From the NCBI RefSeq assembly GCF_009017415.1, contig NC_092403.1, positions 930,001 through 994,000 of the forward strand: a stretch of 64,000 nt of DNA. Direction: 5' to 3'. This document shows positions 50,770 to 63,034 of this stretch, one piece after another (positions within the stretch are counted from its first letter, which is position 1; each line of letters opens with the position of its first letter). A model generated the notes under the pieces. The model had not been told where the DNA came from and did not search any database. It was given only the letters and a program-made list of their open reading frames with translations. Both the position numbers and the translations under genes were made by a program. Origin of the DNA: Aspergillus flavus. Lineage: Eukaryota; Ascomycota; Eurotiomycetes; Eurotiales; Aspergillaceae.

Positions 50770-51705
50770 AGGTACTACCAGGAGTATGTGGATGGATGCA
50801 GAAATAAGACAATCATACTACCGGCCTATGAAGTAAGTACTATACCTGTGTATATCTTTTTATTATATCATTACTAGTCTAATACTAGCTAGGAAGAGTA
50901 AATATTCAGCTAATATAGATATATAGCAAGAGAACAACGAGATAATCCTCTACTGAGGTGAGGTGTTCTGCAGGATACCGAATTGCACAAAAAGCAATGT
51001 AAGATCTTCCAGATCTTTAATTTACAGCTAAGCATTTACTAATCTATACCATAGAAACGATGTCCAAACACAAACAGCCTAGGCAAGCACCTCAAAACCC
51101 ACAAGGAAATCATCCTGGGTAAGGCCACAGGTGGTGGAGCAAACCAATTAGAGAAAGATCGGGCGGCTAGTAAGTATACTACATGACTTCCCGTTGACTA
51201 GTATTGAATATTAACTTGTTTACTAGACTTTTATCGATCCTTGACAAATAATGGAGATCATGACAAGACTATAATGCAGTCTGGACATGGAACTACATGT
51301 CCTACATCCACACGGTCTTCTTCATATGAGTCGGAGTAAGTTGAATAGATTATAATCCTTACTGGTAATTGGCTAATTATTTACGTGCTCAGATGCTGCG
51401 ATGCTCAAATAGTTACAAAGGGAAGCGATTATCTAAACAAGCCAATATTTTCAAGAAGGAATACGAAGAAGCACTATCGGCAAAGTTAAAGCGGTATGTG
51501 TCTCTAGCACCAATAAGTAATCAGGCATGGACTGATACCTGTCTAGTTGCTACGAGGATAATAAAGAGGCCTTTAACACTCAGCACTCCGAAAAGAAGAT
51601 TTGCAATGGGTATTGTATTAAAACTTAAGATAACGAGCTATTGACGAATCCTGGTCGAGAAAAGAACCGGACGTCAGGATCTCCTCTGAAGATGAGGACA
51701 TTCAC
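50770..51705 (+). pseudogene. C2H2 zinc-finger gene with in-frame stop
   Basis: A chain of phase-compatible exons reads as one protein: 50770-50832, 50927-50998, 51055-51169, 51227-51335, 51413-51493 and 51547-51609, perhaps extending to about 51705. The encoded text includes YYQEYVDGCRNKTIILPAYE, then C-RIPN-C (50969-50986), LGKHLKTHKE giving a C-X4-C-X15-H-X3-H finger across an intron, and KANIFKKEYEEAL-like helical sequence ending KRCYEDNKEAF. A TGA at 50954-50956 interrupts the exon just before the finger, and no start codon is visible upstream. It could be a pseudogene or a gene whose true start lies after the stop. The finger suggests DNA or RNA binding. Family not named. Confidence 0.5.
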
Positions 51706-51825
51706 GAGTGAGTCTAACAGTAGTAGAAACTAGCTACTCTCTGTCTTATGGACCTCATATGATATTGCCCCGATTGAACGGTTCGAAATTAGCTAGACTG
51801 CGGGGTGGGAACAACATCATGTGGA

Positions 51826-52155
51826 TTATGTAGGCAATGAGGGATGAAGGATGAGTTTTCTGTTCTGTCTCCGTATATTCGAGTTATACCCATCATCGCT
51901 GTCATTGTACTGCATTGGCTCACAATCCTGTGCAACAATACTATCATCGTCCTCTTTATCTCCGTCAGTTGGGTCGGATGGCTCTCTAGGTTTCTTCTTT
52001 GATAACTTTGTTCCTTGATCGGTTGGACTTGGCTTTGGGTTCATGCTGGGCCTTCGTCTCTGAGAACTCGTTAGAAAGGTTAAAGTTGAGGCGTTTAATG
52101 CATTCTTGAACCATTCCCATTAATTCATTTTCCCATATTTCCAAGTTTTTGGTTA
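51826..52155 (-). pseudogene. Two-frame coding fragment
   Basis: Minus-strand sequence with protein-like character in two overlapping frames. From about 52155 down, one frame reads ENELMGMVQECIKRLNFNLS and then KSNRSRNKVIKEE before a stop. A second frame, from ATG 52044, reads LSKKKPREPSDPTDGDKEDD, an acidic stretch, and ends LILHPSLPT. The switch suggests a frameshifted remnant of a charged protein. No family is recognised. Confidence 0.3.
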
Positions 52156-52659
52156 GGTACTACTAAGGTAGCCTTACTACCTAGATGATTCTTTACTAAG
52201 TAGAGAACCTGAGGTTTTAGTTAAATCTATTTCAGTAGCTGGGCTACTCAGGCCTACCGCCGGGCCGCCATAGATTGTAACCAGATCAAGTAAACTAAGC
52301 AGACAATATAGTCTATAGATTAAGCAAATAACAAGCACTTGAAGCAGACCAAGCAGACCTACTTAGTCAGAATCTCAGTGAAATAAACCATTCAGAAGAT
52401 TAAGATATAGGAAAATAAATTAATGCGGATTGGCCGCAATGACATGCCGTAATTGTTAGAACGATGTCATTGCTTTCTATATCGTACGTTATACTGTGAA
52501 TACAATCGTTGAGCTTCCGTATGCTCTCAATACAAAGCACAGTAAGGAAGCGACCAACAAAAAAAAACACTTCAATCGGGGTATTGCTGTAAAAGGGCAC
52601 ATATGGTAGTTACCCAGGTAATGTGGACATGACATGATGAAATTAGAAGTTGTACAAGT
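52156..52659. other. Intergenic, right part of decayed island
   Basis: AT-rich DNA with small repeats: an imperfect palindrome GGTACTACTAAGG/CCTTACTACC around 52156-52181 and repeated AAGCAGACC near 52340. The 3' flank of prp22 lies at its right end. No gene was seen. Confidence 0.4.
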
Positions 52660-55600
52660 TTAACCCCAAGTTCCTCCACCACCTCCTCTACCTTGACGCC
52701 TCTGTGCGGATAGACGCCAATCATCCTCACCCGCAAAGCGATTGTGCAAGGGTTGGATACGCTCAGCCTTCTTACGCTTCGACAGGCGGTCAGTGGGAGC
52801 GACCTTGAAGAAGGTCGGAGCTGCCTCGACCAGCCATTTAGGCTCAATAGCTGTAGTGCAGTGCATGTATTCCTTCGTCGTAAGGACCAATGTGTGATAA
52901 ATGACGTGTTCAGCCGGCTTGCCAAACAACGCAGAACTGGGGTGCATATAGACGGGTGTACCCTCAACAAGTGTTTTGTATCCTTCTTGGGGGTCCTTGC
53001 GCGCTGCATTTCTGAAGAACCCGGTGCATAGTGCTTGACGTACTTTAGTTGTGTTCCTTCCACATGAGACGATGCGGTGATGGTACCGGTCCATGATACC
53101 AAGAAGCTGCTGGCGCACGTCTTGAGCACGGCGGATCTGACGCGCCTGTATGAAGTTCTCGAAACACCAAGCATTGTTGAACTTTGAATTCTTCCAGCCG
53201 TTGTACACATTTAGTAGGGTCAAGTGATCGCCTTGTGGGTCGTGAAACTTGGCTTTCTTTTGATCTGCCTGCTGCTGCTTTTCTTTAGGTCTATAAAAGA
53301 CCGATTGGATAGAGAGCATGGCAACGATGGTAAGGACTTCCTCGGAACATCCCATGTCGACTGACGCAATGAGGACCTTGGCAAGTGCTGGTTCCATGGG
53401 GAAGTCTGCCATCTTCCTACCCAAACGAGTCAGAAGGCCTTCATCATCGAGTGCAGACAATGCATAAAGTTCCTCCAGCGCAGTAAGCATGGTGTTTGTC
53501 GGAGGAGGGTCCATGAAGTCAAAGTGGAGCAGATCATTGATACCCATAGCTTTAAGCATAAGAATAGTATGTGAAAGATTTTGACGCTGGATCTCGGGAA
53601 TTGTGGTTGGCAACATTTCCGATTGGTAGGCTGCTTCGGTATACAGACGAAAACACTTTCCTGGACCTGTTCTTCCAGCACGACCGGCTCGTTGCTTGGC
53701 CTGCGCTTGCGAGATAGGAGTGACCACCAAGGAGTCCATACCAAGTTTCGGATCGTAAGCATTTTGCTTCACGAAGCCAGGATCAATGACATAGTAGATG
53801 TTGTCGATGGTAATGGATGTTTCGGCAATATTGGTTGCAATGATTACCTTCCTGCCTCCTGGTGGTGCAGGTTCAAAAATCCTACTCTGCATCTCACTGG
53901 GAAGAGCAGAGTAGACAGGAAGGATAACAAGCTCTGGTACAGAAGAACCCAACGCTTTCATTCGCTCGTACAAAATCTCACATGAGGTATCAATTTCTTC
54001 TTGTCCCGTCAGAAAAACAAGAATATCACCAGAAGGCTCCGTTAAGTGAATCTGCATGACAGTGATTAAAGCCGCATCCAGGTAGTCAGACTCAGGCTCC
54101 TTTGAATACATAATCTCGACTGGGAATGTACGTCCAGGGATCGAGAAAATGGGGCAACCGTTGAAATACTCGGAGAACTTCTCTGCATCTAACGTAGCTG
54201 AAGTAACAATAAGTCGAAGATCAGGTCTCCGCTTTATTGTCTTTTTTAGCAATCCGAAAAGGACGTCTGTAGCAATTGTCCGCTCGTGGGCCTCATCAAG
54301 CATGATGACTGAGTACCTCTTCAAGTCTGGGTCTAGAAGGACTTCTCTTTGAAGCATTCCGTCAGTCATGTATTTGATTCGTGTCTCAGGGCTGGTGCAG
54401 TCTTCAAAACGAATCGTGTATCCAACCTCTGCACCGAGCTTGCAGCCAACTTCTTCAGCTACACGTTTTGCGACTGACATTGCGGCCACACGTCTTGGTT
54501 GGGTACATCCGATAATGCCATTATTTCCATAACCAGCCTCAGCTAAGTACTGTGTCAGTTGTGTGGTCTTTCCGGAACCAGTATCTCCAACAACAATCAA
54601 CAACTGGTTGTCACGAACAGCATCAAGAAGTTGCTTCCGGAACTTGAAAACCGGCAGACTTTCGCGTTGTTGCTTAATAGACATCGATGTTCGCTTGCCA
54701 AGAGATTGATTCTTGCCCATTGTAACTCTTTTCCATTCAGGCACAGCGTCATCGGGTTTAGGTTGTTGGGCCGTTCGAAGATCAGCCGCAAATTTCCGGT
54801 CTTCTGGCGCGGCCATTGGATCTTGCCATTGTGCATTAAGATCAACTCCTGCAGCTTGTTCCGCAGCCTTATCCTGAGCCTCTTGTTGACGAAGGTCTCT
54901 TCGTTCTTTAGCCAAGTTCGTACCCGCCATAGCTGCTCTGTTCATAGACCCATCTGGCGCCTTGACAACTCTGATAGGAGATAATTCCAGGGACATCTTA
55001 GTTTGACCAGCCAAGAAGGGCGGCTCCTCATCTCGGACTTCAATATCAATATCTTCTTCCTCCTCAAAGGTGCCCTCGCCTGTCAGTGTTGCATGGTATT
55101 CCTCGTCGAGATCGGGGTAGTCAGCCGCTGACGCAACACCGGATGCGATCAGCTGTCTAATTTCCCACCGCTCTGGTGAAGTTAAACGCTTTCGGTTTTT
55201 CATAGGCCTTCCATTAGAATCCTCGATGACAGGCACGTCCGAGCTCAAGTTTCCATATCGGTCATTAGCTGAAGTCCCGTCGAGGCGTTCCATATTGGCG
55301 CCAGATGCCAGTCGGCGTTGAGGAATAAGATCAAGCCCAGTCACTTGGTCGACTTCCTTCATCGAAAGTCCAATGCGAGACCCTTGTATACTGATGACCT
55401 TAACTTTGACCGGCTGACCTCTGGAGACCAAATCCGAAGGGTGATTTACTCGCGCTCCTTCTTGCATTGCAGAAACGTGTACCAGGCCATCCACTTTGCC
55501 TTTGACGCCTGAGAGATTCACGAAGGCTCCGAAGTCCTTCACACCAGTGACACGTCCATCGTAGACCTTGTACAGTATCGGGGCATCATCTAGCTCAACT

Positions 55601-56349
55601 GGGGGTGGTTTCCGAAAATGGTCGTCCTGGCTCCGGTCATGCCGCCGCTGGCGCCGCTCGCTGCGACCATCGCGATGTTCATCGCGGCTGGAATACTTGC
55701 TTCGCGTACGGCCGAATTCGTCAACGCCGTCATCTCTCTTACGATAACGGGGGCTATGTGACCTCGATCGGGAACGATATTTGTCCTTGCGCCGACGTCC
55801 ACGATCGTAGTCATCGTAACCAGGGCTTCTGCTCCGTTTCCTGCTACTCCGGTCCTCGCCTGTCGTGTGACCCTTCTCTTCTCGGGCCTTTCCTGCTAGC
55901 CCTTCAAGCATCGCAAATGTATCATCCATTGCATCGGCCTTGGCATCGCCTTCGTCCGAATTTTTCCTATCCGTGTAGTCGTCCTCATCCCACTGCGGTG
56001 CCTTGTCCGGAACAGCTAGACCTTTGAATACGCGCGCCTTCTTTTCGAGTGCATCGAGTACGTCCATATCATCACCCCCTTCCGCTTTGTCGGCATCATC
56101 CGTCTTCTTCGTCTTATATTTCGGGTGCATAGTGAGCACCAGACGGTCAATACTCTCCATCAAACTCTGAGGGAACTCCGCGCCCATCTCGTCTAGGGTC
56201 TCCTTGAATTTCGAAAATGAACCGCATTTCAGATGCTGGTCAATCACGAACTCCGCTAATGTCTTGTCATTGATACCCAAGTGGTTCTGGAGTTCGCTCG
56301 TAATTCGCGAAACGAGCGAAAAGAGCTCCAGAGACTGGAGGTCATCCAT
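52660..56349 (-). CDS. prp22: Pre-mRNA splicing DEAH-box helicase Prp22/DHX8
   Basis: A single exon of 1229 codons, full length for the family. Prp22 acts late in splicing, proofreading the second step and releasing mRNA from the spliceosome. In order: an N-terminal helical segment ([16 protein letters not shown]), an RS/RD-rich region (about 165-250), an S1 RNA-binding domain beginning [15 protein letters not shown] (about 260-335), and the RecA lobes. Walker [11 protein letters not shown] lies near 590, DEAH near 683 and [11 protein letters not shown] follows. [20 protein letters not shown] and [13 protein letters not shown] complete the motifs, followed by the winged-helix/ratchet and OB-fold C-terminus ending in a Gly-rich tail. 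The S1 domain separates it from Prp2, Prp16 and Prp43. All motifs look intact. Confidence 0.97.
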   Translation of the reverse strand: MDDLQSLELFSLVSRITSELQNHLGINDKTLAEFVIDQHLKCGSFSKFKETLDEMGAEFPQSLMESIDRLVLTMHPKYKTKKTDDADKAEGGDDMDVLDALEKKARVFKGLAVPDKAPQWDEDDYTDRKNSDEGDAKADAMDDTFAMLEGLAGKAREEKGHTTGEDRSSRKRSRSPGYDDYDRGRRRKDKYRSRSRSHSPRYRKRDDGVDEFGRTRSKYSSRDEHRDGRSERRQRRHDRSQDDHFRKPPPVELDDAPILYKVYDGRVTGVKDFGAFVNLSGVKGKVDGLVHVSAMQEGARVNHPSDLVSRGQPVKVKVISIQGSRIGLSMKEVDQVTGLDLIPQRRLASGANMERLDGTSANDRYGNLSSDVPVIEDSNGRPMKNRKRLTSPERWEIRQLIASGVASAADYPDLDEEYHATLTGEGTFEEEEDIDIEVRDEEPPFLAGQTKMSLELSPIRVVKAPDGSMNRAAMAGTNLAKERRDLRQQEAQDKAAEQAAGVDLNAQWQDPMAAPEDRKFAADLRTAQQPKPDDAVPEWKRVTMGKNQSLGKRTSMSIKQQRESLPVFKFRKQLLDAVRDNQLLIVVGDTGSGKTTQLTQYLAEAGYGNNGIIGCTQPRRVAAMSVAKRVAEEVGCKLGAEVGYTIRFEDCTSPETRIKYMTDGMLQREVLLDPDLKRYSVIMLDEAHERTIATDVLFGLLKKTIKRRPDLRLIVTSATLDAEKFSEYFNGCPIFSIPGRTFPVEIMYSKEPESDYLDAALITVMQIHLTEPSGDILVFLTGQEEIDTSCEILYERMKALGSSVPELVILPVYSALPSEMQSRIFEPAPPGGRKVIIATNIAETSITIDNIYYVIDPGFVKQNAYDPKLGMDSLVVTPISQAQAKQRAGRAGRTGPGKCFRLYTEAAYQSEMLPTTIPEIQRQNLSHTILMLKAMGINDLLHFDFMDPPPTNTMLTALEELYALSALDDEGLLTRLGRKMADFPMEPALAKVLIASVDMGCSEEVLTIVAMLSIQSVFYRPKEKQQQADQKKAKFHDPQGDHLTLLNVYNGWKNSKFNNAWCFENFIQARQIRRAQDVRQQLLGIMDRYHHRIVSCGRNTTKVRQALCTGFFRNAARKDPQEGYKTLVEGTPVYMHPSSALFGKPAEHVIYHTLVLTTKEYMHCTTAIEPKWLVEAAPTFFKVAPTDRLSKRKKAERIQPLHNRFAGEDDWRLSAQRRQGRGGGGGTWG

Positions 56350-57201
56350 GACTGGCGCTTCGAAAGTGACCGCAAGTCAGCGAACAATTAAAACCAATCA
56401 AATGGGTTCTTGAATATGTTGATTATCCGCAGAAGAGTGTGCTACGCACCTCTCTGGTCAGTAGGTTGCGTTTCGCCAGTCTTTGAATGGTTGATGAATC
56501 GGGAAAGCTCACTGTCGCGGAAAATCGTTCTGGCGTATTGCGGACCACTCGCCACTGATAAGATAAGCCAACCTCAAATGTATTCAGCACGAATGAATCC
56601 ATTCATATATTTTTTTATTTTTACAACGTAAAAAAATTGTTAGAGGTTCTGGATTGCCTGGGTCACTTATGGTCAAATGGAGAGTGAATACAAGTGAAAC
56701 AACTTGGATGTTTGGGGAAGTTACTGTAGGAAGCGAAGTTGGTCAATATGGCAACATTTATATAGAAGGAACTATGTAAGTATGTTTGCTGCAATTGGAA
56801 AACATACAACATTACAAGGGAGTTTTTAAAAGGGTTACCTTATGTCGTGCAAATAGAATTAGAATCAAGCTGGGTCATATCAGGCAGCAAAAAGAAATGA
56901 ATGGTATGTATTTTACCATCAATTGGCGTGACCTAGATCTATTTACTGATATAATATACACTTAATTTACATTTGTATGTTACACTAACCCCTAATTCTT
57001 ATCATCCAAATAAGGAAAGTCTCCGACTATAATTTGGCCCCCTAAGATGTTTGAATGCCAAACTTCAACCGAAAAAGGCAAAGTTTGGCTTGTATCGTTC
57101 TCGCTACCATCGCGATGGCTAGGATGAAGAGAGTGGAGAAGATGTTGGGATGCTTCGTTCCAATGAGATCCGCAGTAGAAATATTGGTAAGGCATGAAGT
57201 C
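56350..57201. other. Intergenic
   Basis: Promoter of prp22 and 3' flank of the suv3 gene; both genes are on the minus strand. AT-rich in the middle. No gene was recognised. Confidence 0.45.
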
Positions 57202-59562
57202 TTACGCAGCCTGTGCCTCCGGGCTGACCCTTTCTAGAGAGTCGTTTTCGGCCGAGAGATCAATTGGAACTGTTTCCTCACCCTCTTCTTCGAAAGCGTC
57301 AAGATCTGCTTCAGCAAGTAACCGTTTATGGTCCTGAATCTGTTTCTGCAGAGCGATCTGGCGGCGAAGCGAGGCGTCCTTTCTCAGCTTCTTATTGGCA
57401 GAGAACTCAGTCAGTGCCCTAACCATTCTCTCTTCAACTAGCTCCTTCACGTGTGCGGCAAGAGTTCTGTCTGTGAAGACTCCACCGAATCGGAAACTGA
57501 GCCACGAGTACAATATTACAGACTTGTGCAATATCTCCAAGTCATGCAAATATTCCTTGTTTCCAGACACGGGCTCTTCTAAAATCTCCAAATTCAAGTC
57601 TGGTATGTCCAGCAAGCGACCGCCTGTGTGCTCGGCGACACACTGCGCAAATGCACAGGCAACATCGCGCGAGGAGATGTCCCGGGTATGCATGGGCGCA
57701 GCCATGAAAGTCATTTGGTCTTCAAATCGCAAGCCGCTCACAGTGTCTATAACCTCGGCGTTATCCAACTGACCCCGAGGATCACACATGAAGAACAAAG
57801 GATGGACTTGGGAAACATCGATAAGACGTTTAATGATGTATTCCAACGGAACGCTCTGAGGGAAGTATGCGGCAAACCTCTGGAAAATAGGCTCCGGAGG
57901 GAACACGCCGGCCGCAGTGATTGGAGGGGGCTCGATTCCCATGGCCTGGTGAATGTAGGGAAGATCCACCTCTTCTAGGGATGTTACATAACCGACATTT
58001 GTCCCGTCATTCTCGGCAGCTTTTCCTTTCTTCTGTTGTTGTGCAGCCGACCGGTAACGACCAGCGCGTCCTGCGATCTGTTTGATTTCAGGTACGGAAA
58101 GCCTCACAAGACCACCTGGCACCCTCTTCACGAGAGTTTCGAAAATGATACGTTTGCAACTCCTGTAGAAAGGTTGATTAGAATATATGGTGTGCTAATA
58201 TAGCGACAGCAGACTCACAAATTTAGACCCATACCAATGGCATCGCTAGCAACCAGATAGTCGTATTCGTTATTTGGGTCATTGAAAAGACTGGCTTGCT
58301 GAGTCCGAATTTCAGCTGGTAAGCTTCCATACACAATTGCCGCCCGTTTCCCAGTGACCTTTTCAATATCTGCTTTGAGCGCGTGAATTCCGACACGAGA
58401 AAAGGCGACCAAGCAATCTCCCTTTTGCAGGTTCTTTAGGTCGCCCCTCAGACTTCGGTCCATAACCTTCAGAGGGTTTAGTCGCTCATATCGATGAATT
58501 TCGAGCTTATCTCCTGTAAGAGCTGCTAACTCTCGTATCAGAGGTACAACCCTTGGCTCACCACAGAGATGAAGTTCCTTAGCACGTGCACCAAGTACAG
58601 CACGAGTCCAGGCCCATCCGCGTTTGGGGTCCCCAATCATTTGAATTTCATCAATGACCCCTACATCGTACGGTTGTCCTAGATTAACCATCTCAACTGT
58701 ATTGCTCACAATAGTCGGTGCCTGGCCTTCAGGGATTTTGACGTCATCTCCAGTGACAAGACTGCACGTAGTTCCGTTGGCCTGAAACCGATGGTATACT
58801 TCCTGCGCAAGTAGTCTTAGTGGCCCAGCATAGAAGCCACTTTTACTAGCCTCGAGCTTTTTTAATGCCTGATACGTTTTCCCCGAGTTCGTTGGCCCAA
58901 CGTGCAGGTGTATTGTCCGCTGTATAGATCGCGCTTGTGGATACCACTCTGCTGGAAAACGCATATCCGCCACTTTCTTCTGCTGTTCTATATTGGGCGT
59001 TGAGTATTTCGAAGTGACATCCTCGGCGTATAGAAGATACTCCAACTCATTCTTTAGGCCCCGAACGCCAGATTGAATGTACGTCTTTTGTAATGTGGTC
59101 TTCACTTGCCGTAGAGTGCCGAACCCCCCACTAGTTGCTCGGTCTTCCAACTTGCATGCGTTCATCACATATCGTTCAAACCTCTGCCATCCAGATAACG
59201 CCGACTCAGAGCTCTGTGATAGTTCTTTCTTGAGCTCTTTCAGCAGAGTCGCCACGATGATTGAGAAGTCCGGTGCGGTGACATTTTGCCTTAAATTCTT
59301 CGTAGCGGAACGGAGGGAAGGTCTAGCCGGAGACTACTCAGGAAAAGAAGCTATTATTATATGAGTAACCAAAGAAGGAGCCAAGAGGGGCAAATACATT
59401 GTCAGGCTTAGTCTGTGCGGCCTCTTGTGCCTTCTTTGACTTTTGCAGCCGTTTCGACCTCTGAAGTGCTGATGTGGTGGAAAATGTTCGTATCCCCGAG
59501 CGGAAAAGAGGCTGTATAGCGCATGACAGGCAATGACTGCCTCTATTCGCCCATGACTGCAT
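57202..59562 (-). CDS. suv3: Mitochondrial ATP-dependent RNA helicase Suv3
   Basis: Suv3 is the Ski2-like helicase of the mitochondrial degradosome, unwinding RNA for the exoribonuclease. Exons 59562-59398, 59297-58219 and 58162-57202 sum to 734 residues. Exon 1 encodes an Arg/Ser-rich matrix-targeting presequence (MQSWANRGSHCLSC, FRSGIRTFSTTSALQRSK). Walker A GPTNSGKT lies at 189-196, the DEIQ box (normal for Suv3) at about 271-274 with MIGDPKRGWAWTRA, then YGSLPAEIR, ASDAIGMGLNL (split by the second intron) and QIAGRAGR. The C-terminal domain VFPPEPIFQRFAAYFP and a charged tail follow. The first intron is uncertain: 59397-59298 (100 bp) keeps frame, but an acceptor at GGCTAG further upstream could be used with another donor. 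Identity is not in doubt. Confidence 0.93.
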
Positions 59563-60238
59563 TCCTTAAGCGAGAAGGCGGGTTTCAGATGGGGAGCGCG
59601 TTCGAAAGGCGCCGGGGATGATTCGCGGCCGAAATACTTAAGCTGTTGCAGATTTTGTAACGCGGAAAAGCTGCATATAATGGTGCATGGAGCTAGCAGG
59701 GGAACCTGCGACCAAGGCCGTGCAATGCATTTAACAACAGACGACAAGGTTGGTTGAAAAATTTAAAGTATCATTTTGCAGGAGTACCAATGACATCGGC
59801 AAATTGACCGTATTCAACCAAATGAAAGAATATCTTCCAGTTTTAGTATCTAGCCACTGCCGCCTTAGTCATAGTCGCACCCTTGATCATACCTTGTATT
59901 TCCATTGCTGTTAAAGCAGCAGGGAGCAATATCCTGATACGGGAAGGCCGAAAGCGTGCCGGCGCCACACCGCATGAATGCTGCCGATCCGCCGCAATCT
60001 ATGATGGATTAAATGGTGGGGACAGTTGGGAGAGGGTCTCTAGTAACAGATACGTTTCAAAAAGAAAGAACTCACTTCCCTCCCCAACCCCTCCACCCCC
60101 TGATTGGACTCTCTTTCTTGTCGCCTGCCTCGTCTCATTGTTCTCCCTATACCAGTCGCTTTCAGGCTGCAGTCTTATTGTTTTCAAGTCTGCGACATCA
60201 AACCTAACCTACAGCTAGAGGGCTGCCGGCCAGCCAAG
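59563..60238. other. Divergent promoter region
   Basis: Between suv3 (-) and sec1 (+). A C/T-rich stretch at 60070-60180 is the probable sec1 leader. No other gene was seen. Confidence 0.45.
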
Positions 60239-62682
60239 ATGAACTCCTCCATACTTAATATTCAACGCGAAAGTGAGTCCTTCTGTAGTTATATATTCAG
60301 TAAAATAAATTGTTCCTTGTACTAACTGAACTGTACCACATAGTCATTCTCAATACAATCCGGTATACGGCAGGGAATGAGGTGTGCTAAGACCCCTCCT
60401 CCTTATGGACGCGGAACTAATGGTGGTGACGTGCAGTGGAAAGTCCTGGTTGTGGACGAGACCAGTCGGAAATTAATCGATAATGCTGTGAGCGAGGATG
60501 ATATTCTCAACCTCAATGTTACCAGTAAGCCCGGTATTTCGATTGATAATGAATCGCATCGGCTAATGACCATTCTTGCAAGATGTCGAGCAGATCGAGG
60601 AAAAGCGGAAAACCAACCCTATGGATGCGCTGTATATCCTATCGCCCCAATCACATATTGTCGATTGCCTGATGGCCGACTTTGAGCGAAAGCGATACAA
60701 GAAGGCCTGGTTGGTTTGGACGTCATGTCGGTCACATCTCCTTTTCGGCACCTTCGAGTTGAGTTCTAACCTCGTCTACAGACCTCGACCCTCAACAGCG
60801 CACTAGACTAGAACGATCTCAAATGGCCCAAGAACAAATTGCCGGCTTCCGTGTTATGAGTGTCGACTACTTTCCGAGGGAATCGCGTCTTGTCACGTTC
60901 CGAGATCCGTGGAGTTTCCCCGTGTTGTTTCACCCCGGCTGCAACCACTTGATTCGCGGGCACCTGGAGGGGCTGGCACAGAAGGTATGATACATTTGGT
61001 TTTTGATGTGGGATCATAGTTGTCGATCACTGACCGGGGACCTAGATTGTATCTCTTTGTGTGAGTTTAGGAGAGTATCCCGTGATTCGATACTATAAGC
61101 CTAGAGCGCCAACGCACGAAGCCAGTGTTATGTGCTCGCACCTTGCCCGATTTATTCAGAATGAACTAGATCAGTTTGCCCACTTTCAAAAGGACTTCCC
61201 GCCCCCTTCCCAGAGACCTCGAGGCGTTCTTATGGTGGTGGATCGCTCTATGGACGTTGTTGCTCCACTTATCCACGAATTTACGTACCAATCTATGGTG
61301 CATGACTTGCTACCGATAAAGGATGGCGACAAAGTCACTTACAAAACGATTATAAACGAAGGTAGCCACAATGAAGAACTTAAGGAGATGGAAATTTCCG
61401 AAAACGATAACGTCTGGGTTGACTACAGACATCTTCATATGAAAGATGTGCTTGGAAAATTGGGTGAAGACTTTGCCAAATTCAGAGCAGCCAACCCTCA
61501 ATTTGCTGAAGAGTGAGTCCTCGCTGCCCTAAGATCTCTTAGTCGTGGATCTCCTTTCTTTGCTAACTTTCCTATAGAAACGACAAAGCCAACGTGAACA
61601 CAATCAAAGACATGCTAGCTGGTCTCACAGAGTTCCAACAGGGTAGGGACGCATATACGCTCCATCTTAACATGGCACAAGAATGCATGAAACACTTCCA
61701 GGAGCACAAGCTATTAGAAGTAAGCTCGGTTGAACAGTGCTTGTCCACTGGGCTGGATGAGAACTACAAAAAGGCAAAGAATTTGGCTTCACAGCTTGTT
61801 CAGCTACTTGATGATGATGCAGTGGACCATCAAGACAGACTTCGGCTTTTAATCCTCTACATCATGTACAGAGGGGGCATCCTGGGTGGAGATATCAGGA
61901 AGCTTATGGCGCACGCTCAACTCCCACCGCAGGATGGAGACGTTATTTCCAACCTCGATTTACTTGGTTCTAGAGTAGAGAAACAACTCAAAGATGAGAA
62001 ACCACCTGTCCAGCCGCTGTTCCACAGAAAACCTCCATCGCCCGCAGAATCCGACGAAACTAGTTTGTCGAGATATGAATTGAACTTGAAGTTGATGCTC
62101 GAGGAGTTGGTTCGAGGAACTTTGGACCCGACGGCTTTCCCCCCCACCCGGCCCAACACTGAGGCAGAGGGCATGGGAGGGCCTCAGGATACCCTCTCAC
62201 AAGCCTCTCTGCGGAGCGCCAAACCGACTTGGGCTCGGACCCGTTCAGCCACAGAGCAACCCCGACAACGCATCATCGTCTTCATGGCTGGCGGTGCAAC
62301 GTATGGCGAAGCTCGTTCCTGCTACGAGGTCTCCCAAGCATTCAACAAGGATGTTTTCCTTGCGACGTCGCATATGCTAAGTCCTGGTTTGTTCTTAAAA
62401 CAGCTCGGGGACCTCAGTGCCGACAGAAGGCGCCTAGACATCCCAGCCGAACGGCCAAAGCCAACGGCCCCAGCCCATTTGTTTGAAAAAGATCCCCCAC
62501 CGCAGCCTCAGCCAGTGCCCAAGAAGGCTCCAGCCCCGAAGCTCAACCCTCCGGCGCCTCCTTCGGCAGCTATGGGCGCCATGTCCCTAGGATCCAATGG
62601 TGCAGCACCTGCACCAAGCAGCGCAAAGCCACATAAGGAGAAGAAAGAAAAGAAGCACCATCACTTCTTTAGGCGGTCATAG
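60239..62682 (+). CDS. sec1: Sec1/Munc18 family exocytosis protein Sec1
   Basis: Seven exons (60239-60272, 60344-60381, 60437-60524, 60583-60726, 60782-60984, 61046-61512, 61578-62682; introns 55-71 bp) give 692 residues. Sec1 binds assembled SNARE complexes at the plasma membrane and promotes fusion of secretory vesicles. The N-terminal domain is clear: ILNTIRYTAGNEWKVLVVDE, NVEQIEEKRK, SHIVDCLMADFERKRYKKAW. Then come VLFHPGCNHLIRGHLEGLAQ, GVLMVVDRSMDVVAPLIHEF (a hallmark SM segment), TYQSMVHDLL, the helical arch domain and IIVFMAGGATYGEARSCYEV near the end of the fold. A Pro/Ala-rich, then Lys/His-rich tail of about 90 residues (KEKKEKKHHHFFRRS) may contact membrane lipid or the exocyst. 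Exons 1 and 2 encode only 24 residues together. Confidence 0.96.
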
Positions 62683-63034
62683 TGCCTCCACTTTCTCTCA
62701 GAACCTCTTCAAGGATAATAACATTCTCCTTGACTACCGACGGCTATAGCCGTTTGAAGTCTATACCTATGTCTTTCTACTACAGCGTCTGTGATACCAA
62801 TCTCTCGGGTTTTATTTTGAGCACCGAAGGCGCCACGGCGCTAAATGGATATCTTCTTGTATCCTATTCTATCTTCTCTTTGATATAATCTTCTGTCCAT
62901 GTACGTAGTTAATGCATGTACCATTTGAAACACACTCTCCAATGTCGAAAATCCAGCACACCCAAGTAAAGAAAAGAAATTTATCTAAAAGGGGTATCTT
63001 ACAATCATGCCAAACGCCGAACCCATCCTAACCG
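62683..63034. other. Intergenic, convergent 3' ends
   Basis: 3' flanks of sec1 (+) and the G-patch gene (-). No other feature was seen. Confidence 0.45.

Noticed and set aside
48456..52659. Classical repeat-induced point mutation of the island
   Set aside because: The stops read as TGG-to-TGA changes, which do not fit the preferred CpA context on the opposite strand, and no duplicate copy is present in the window. AT-richness alone is not proof.
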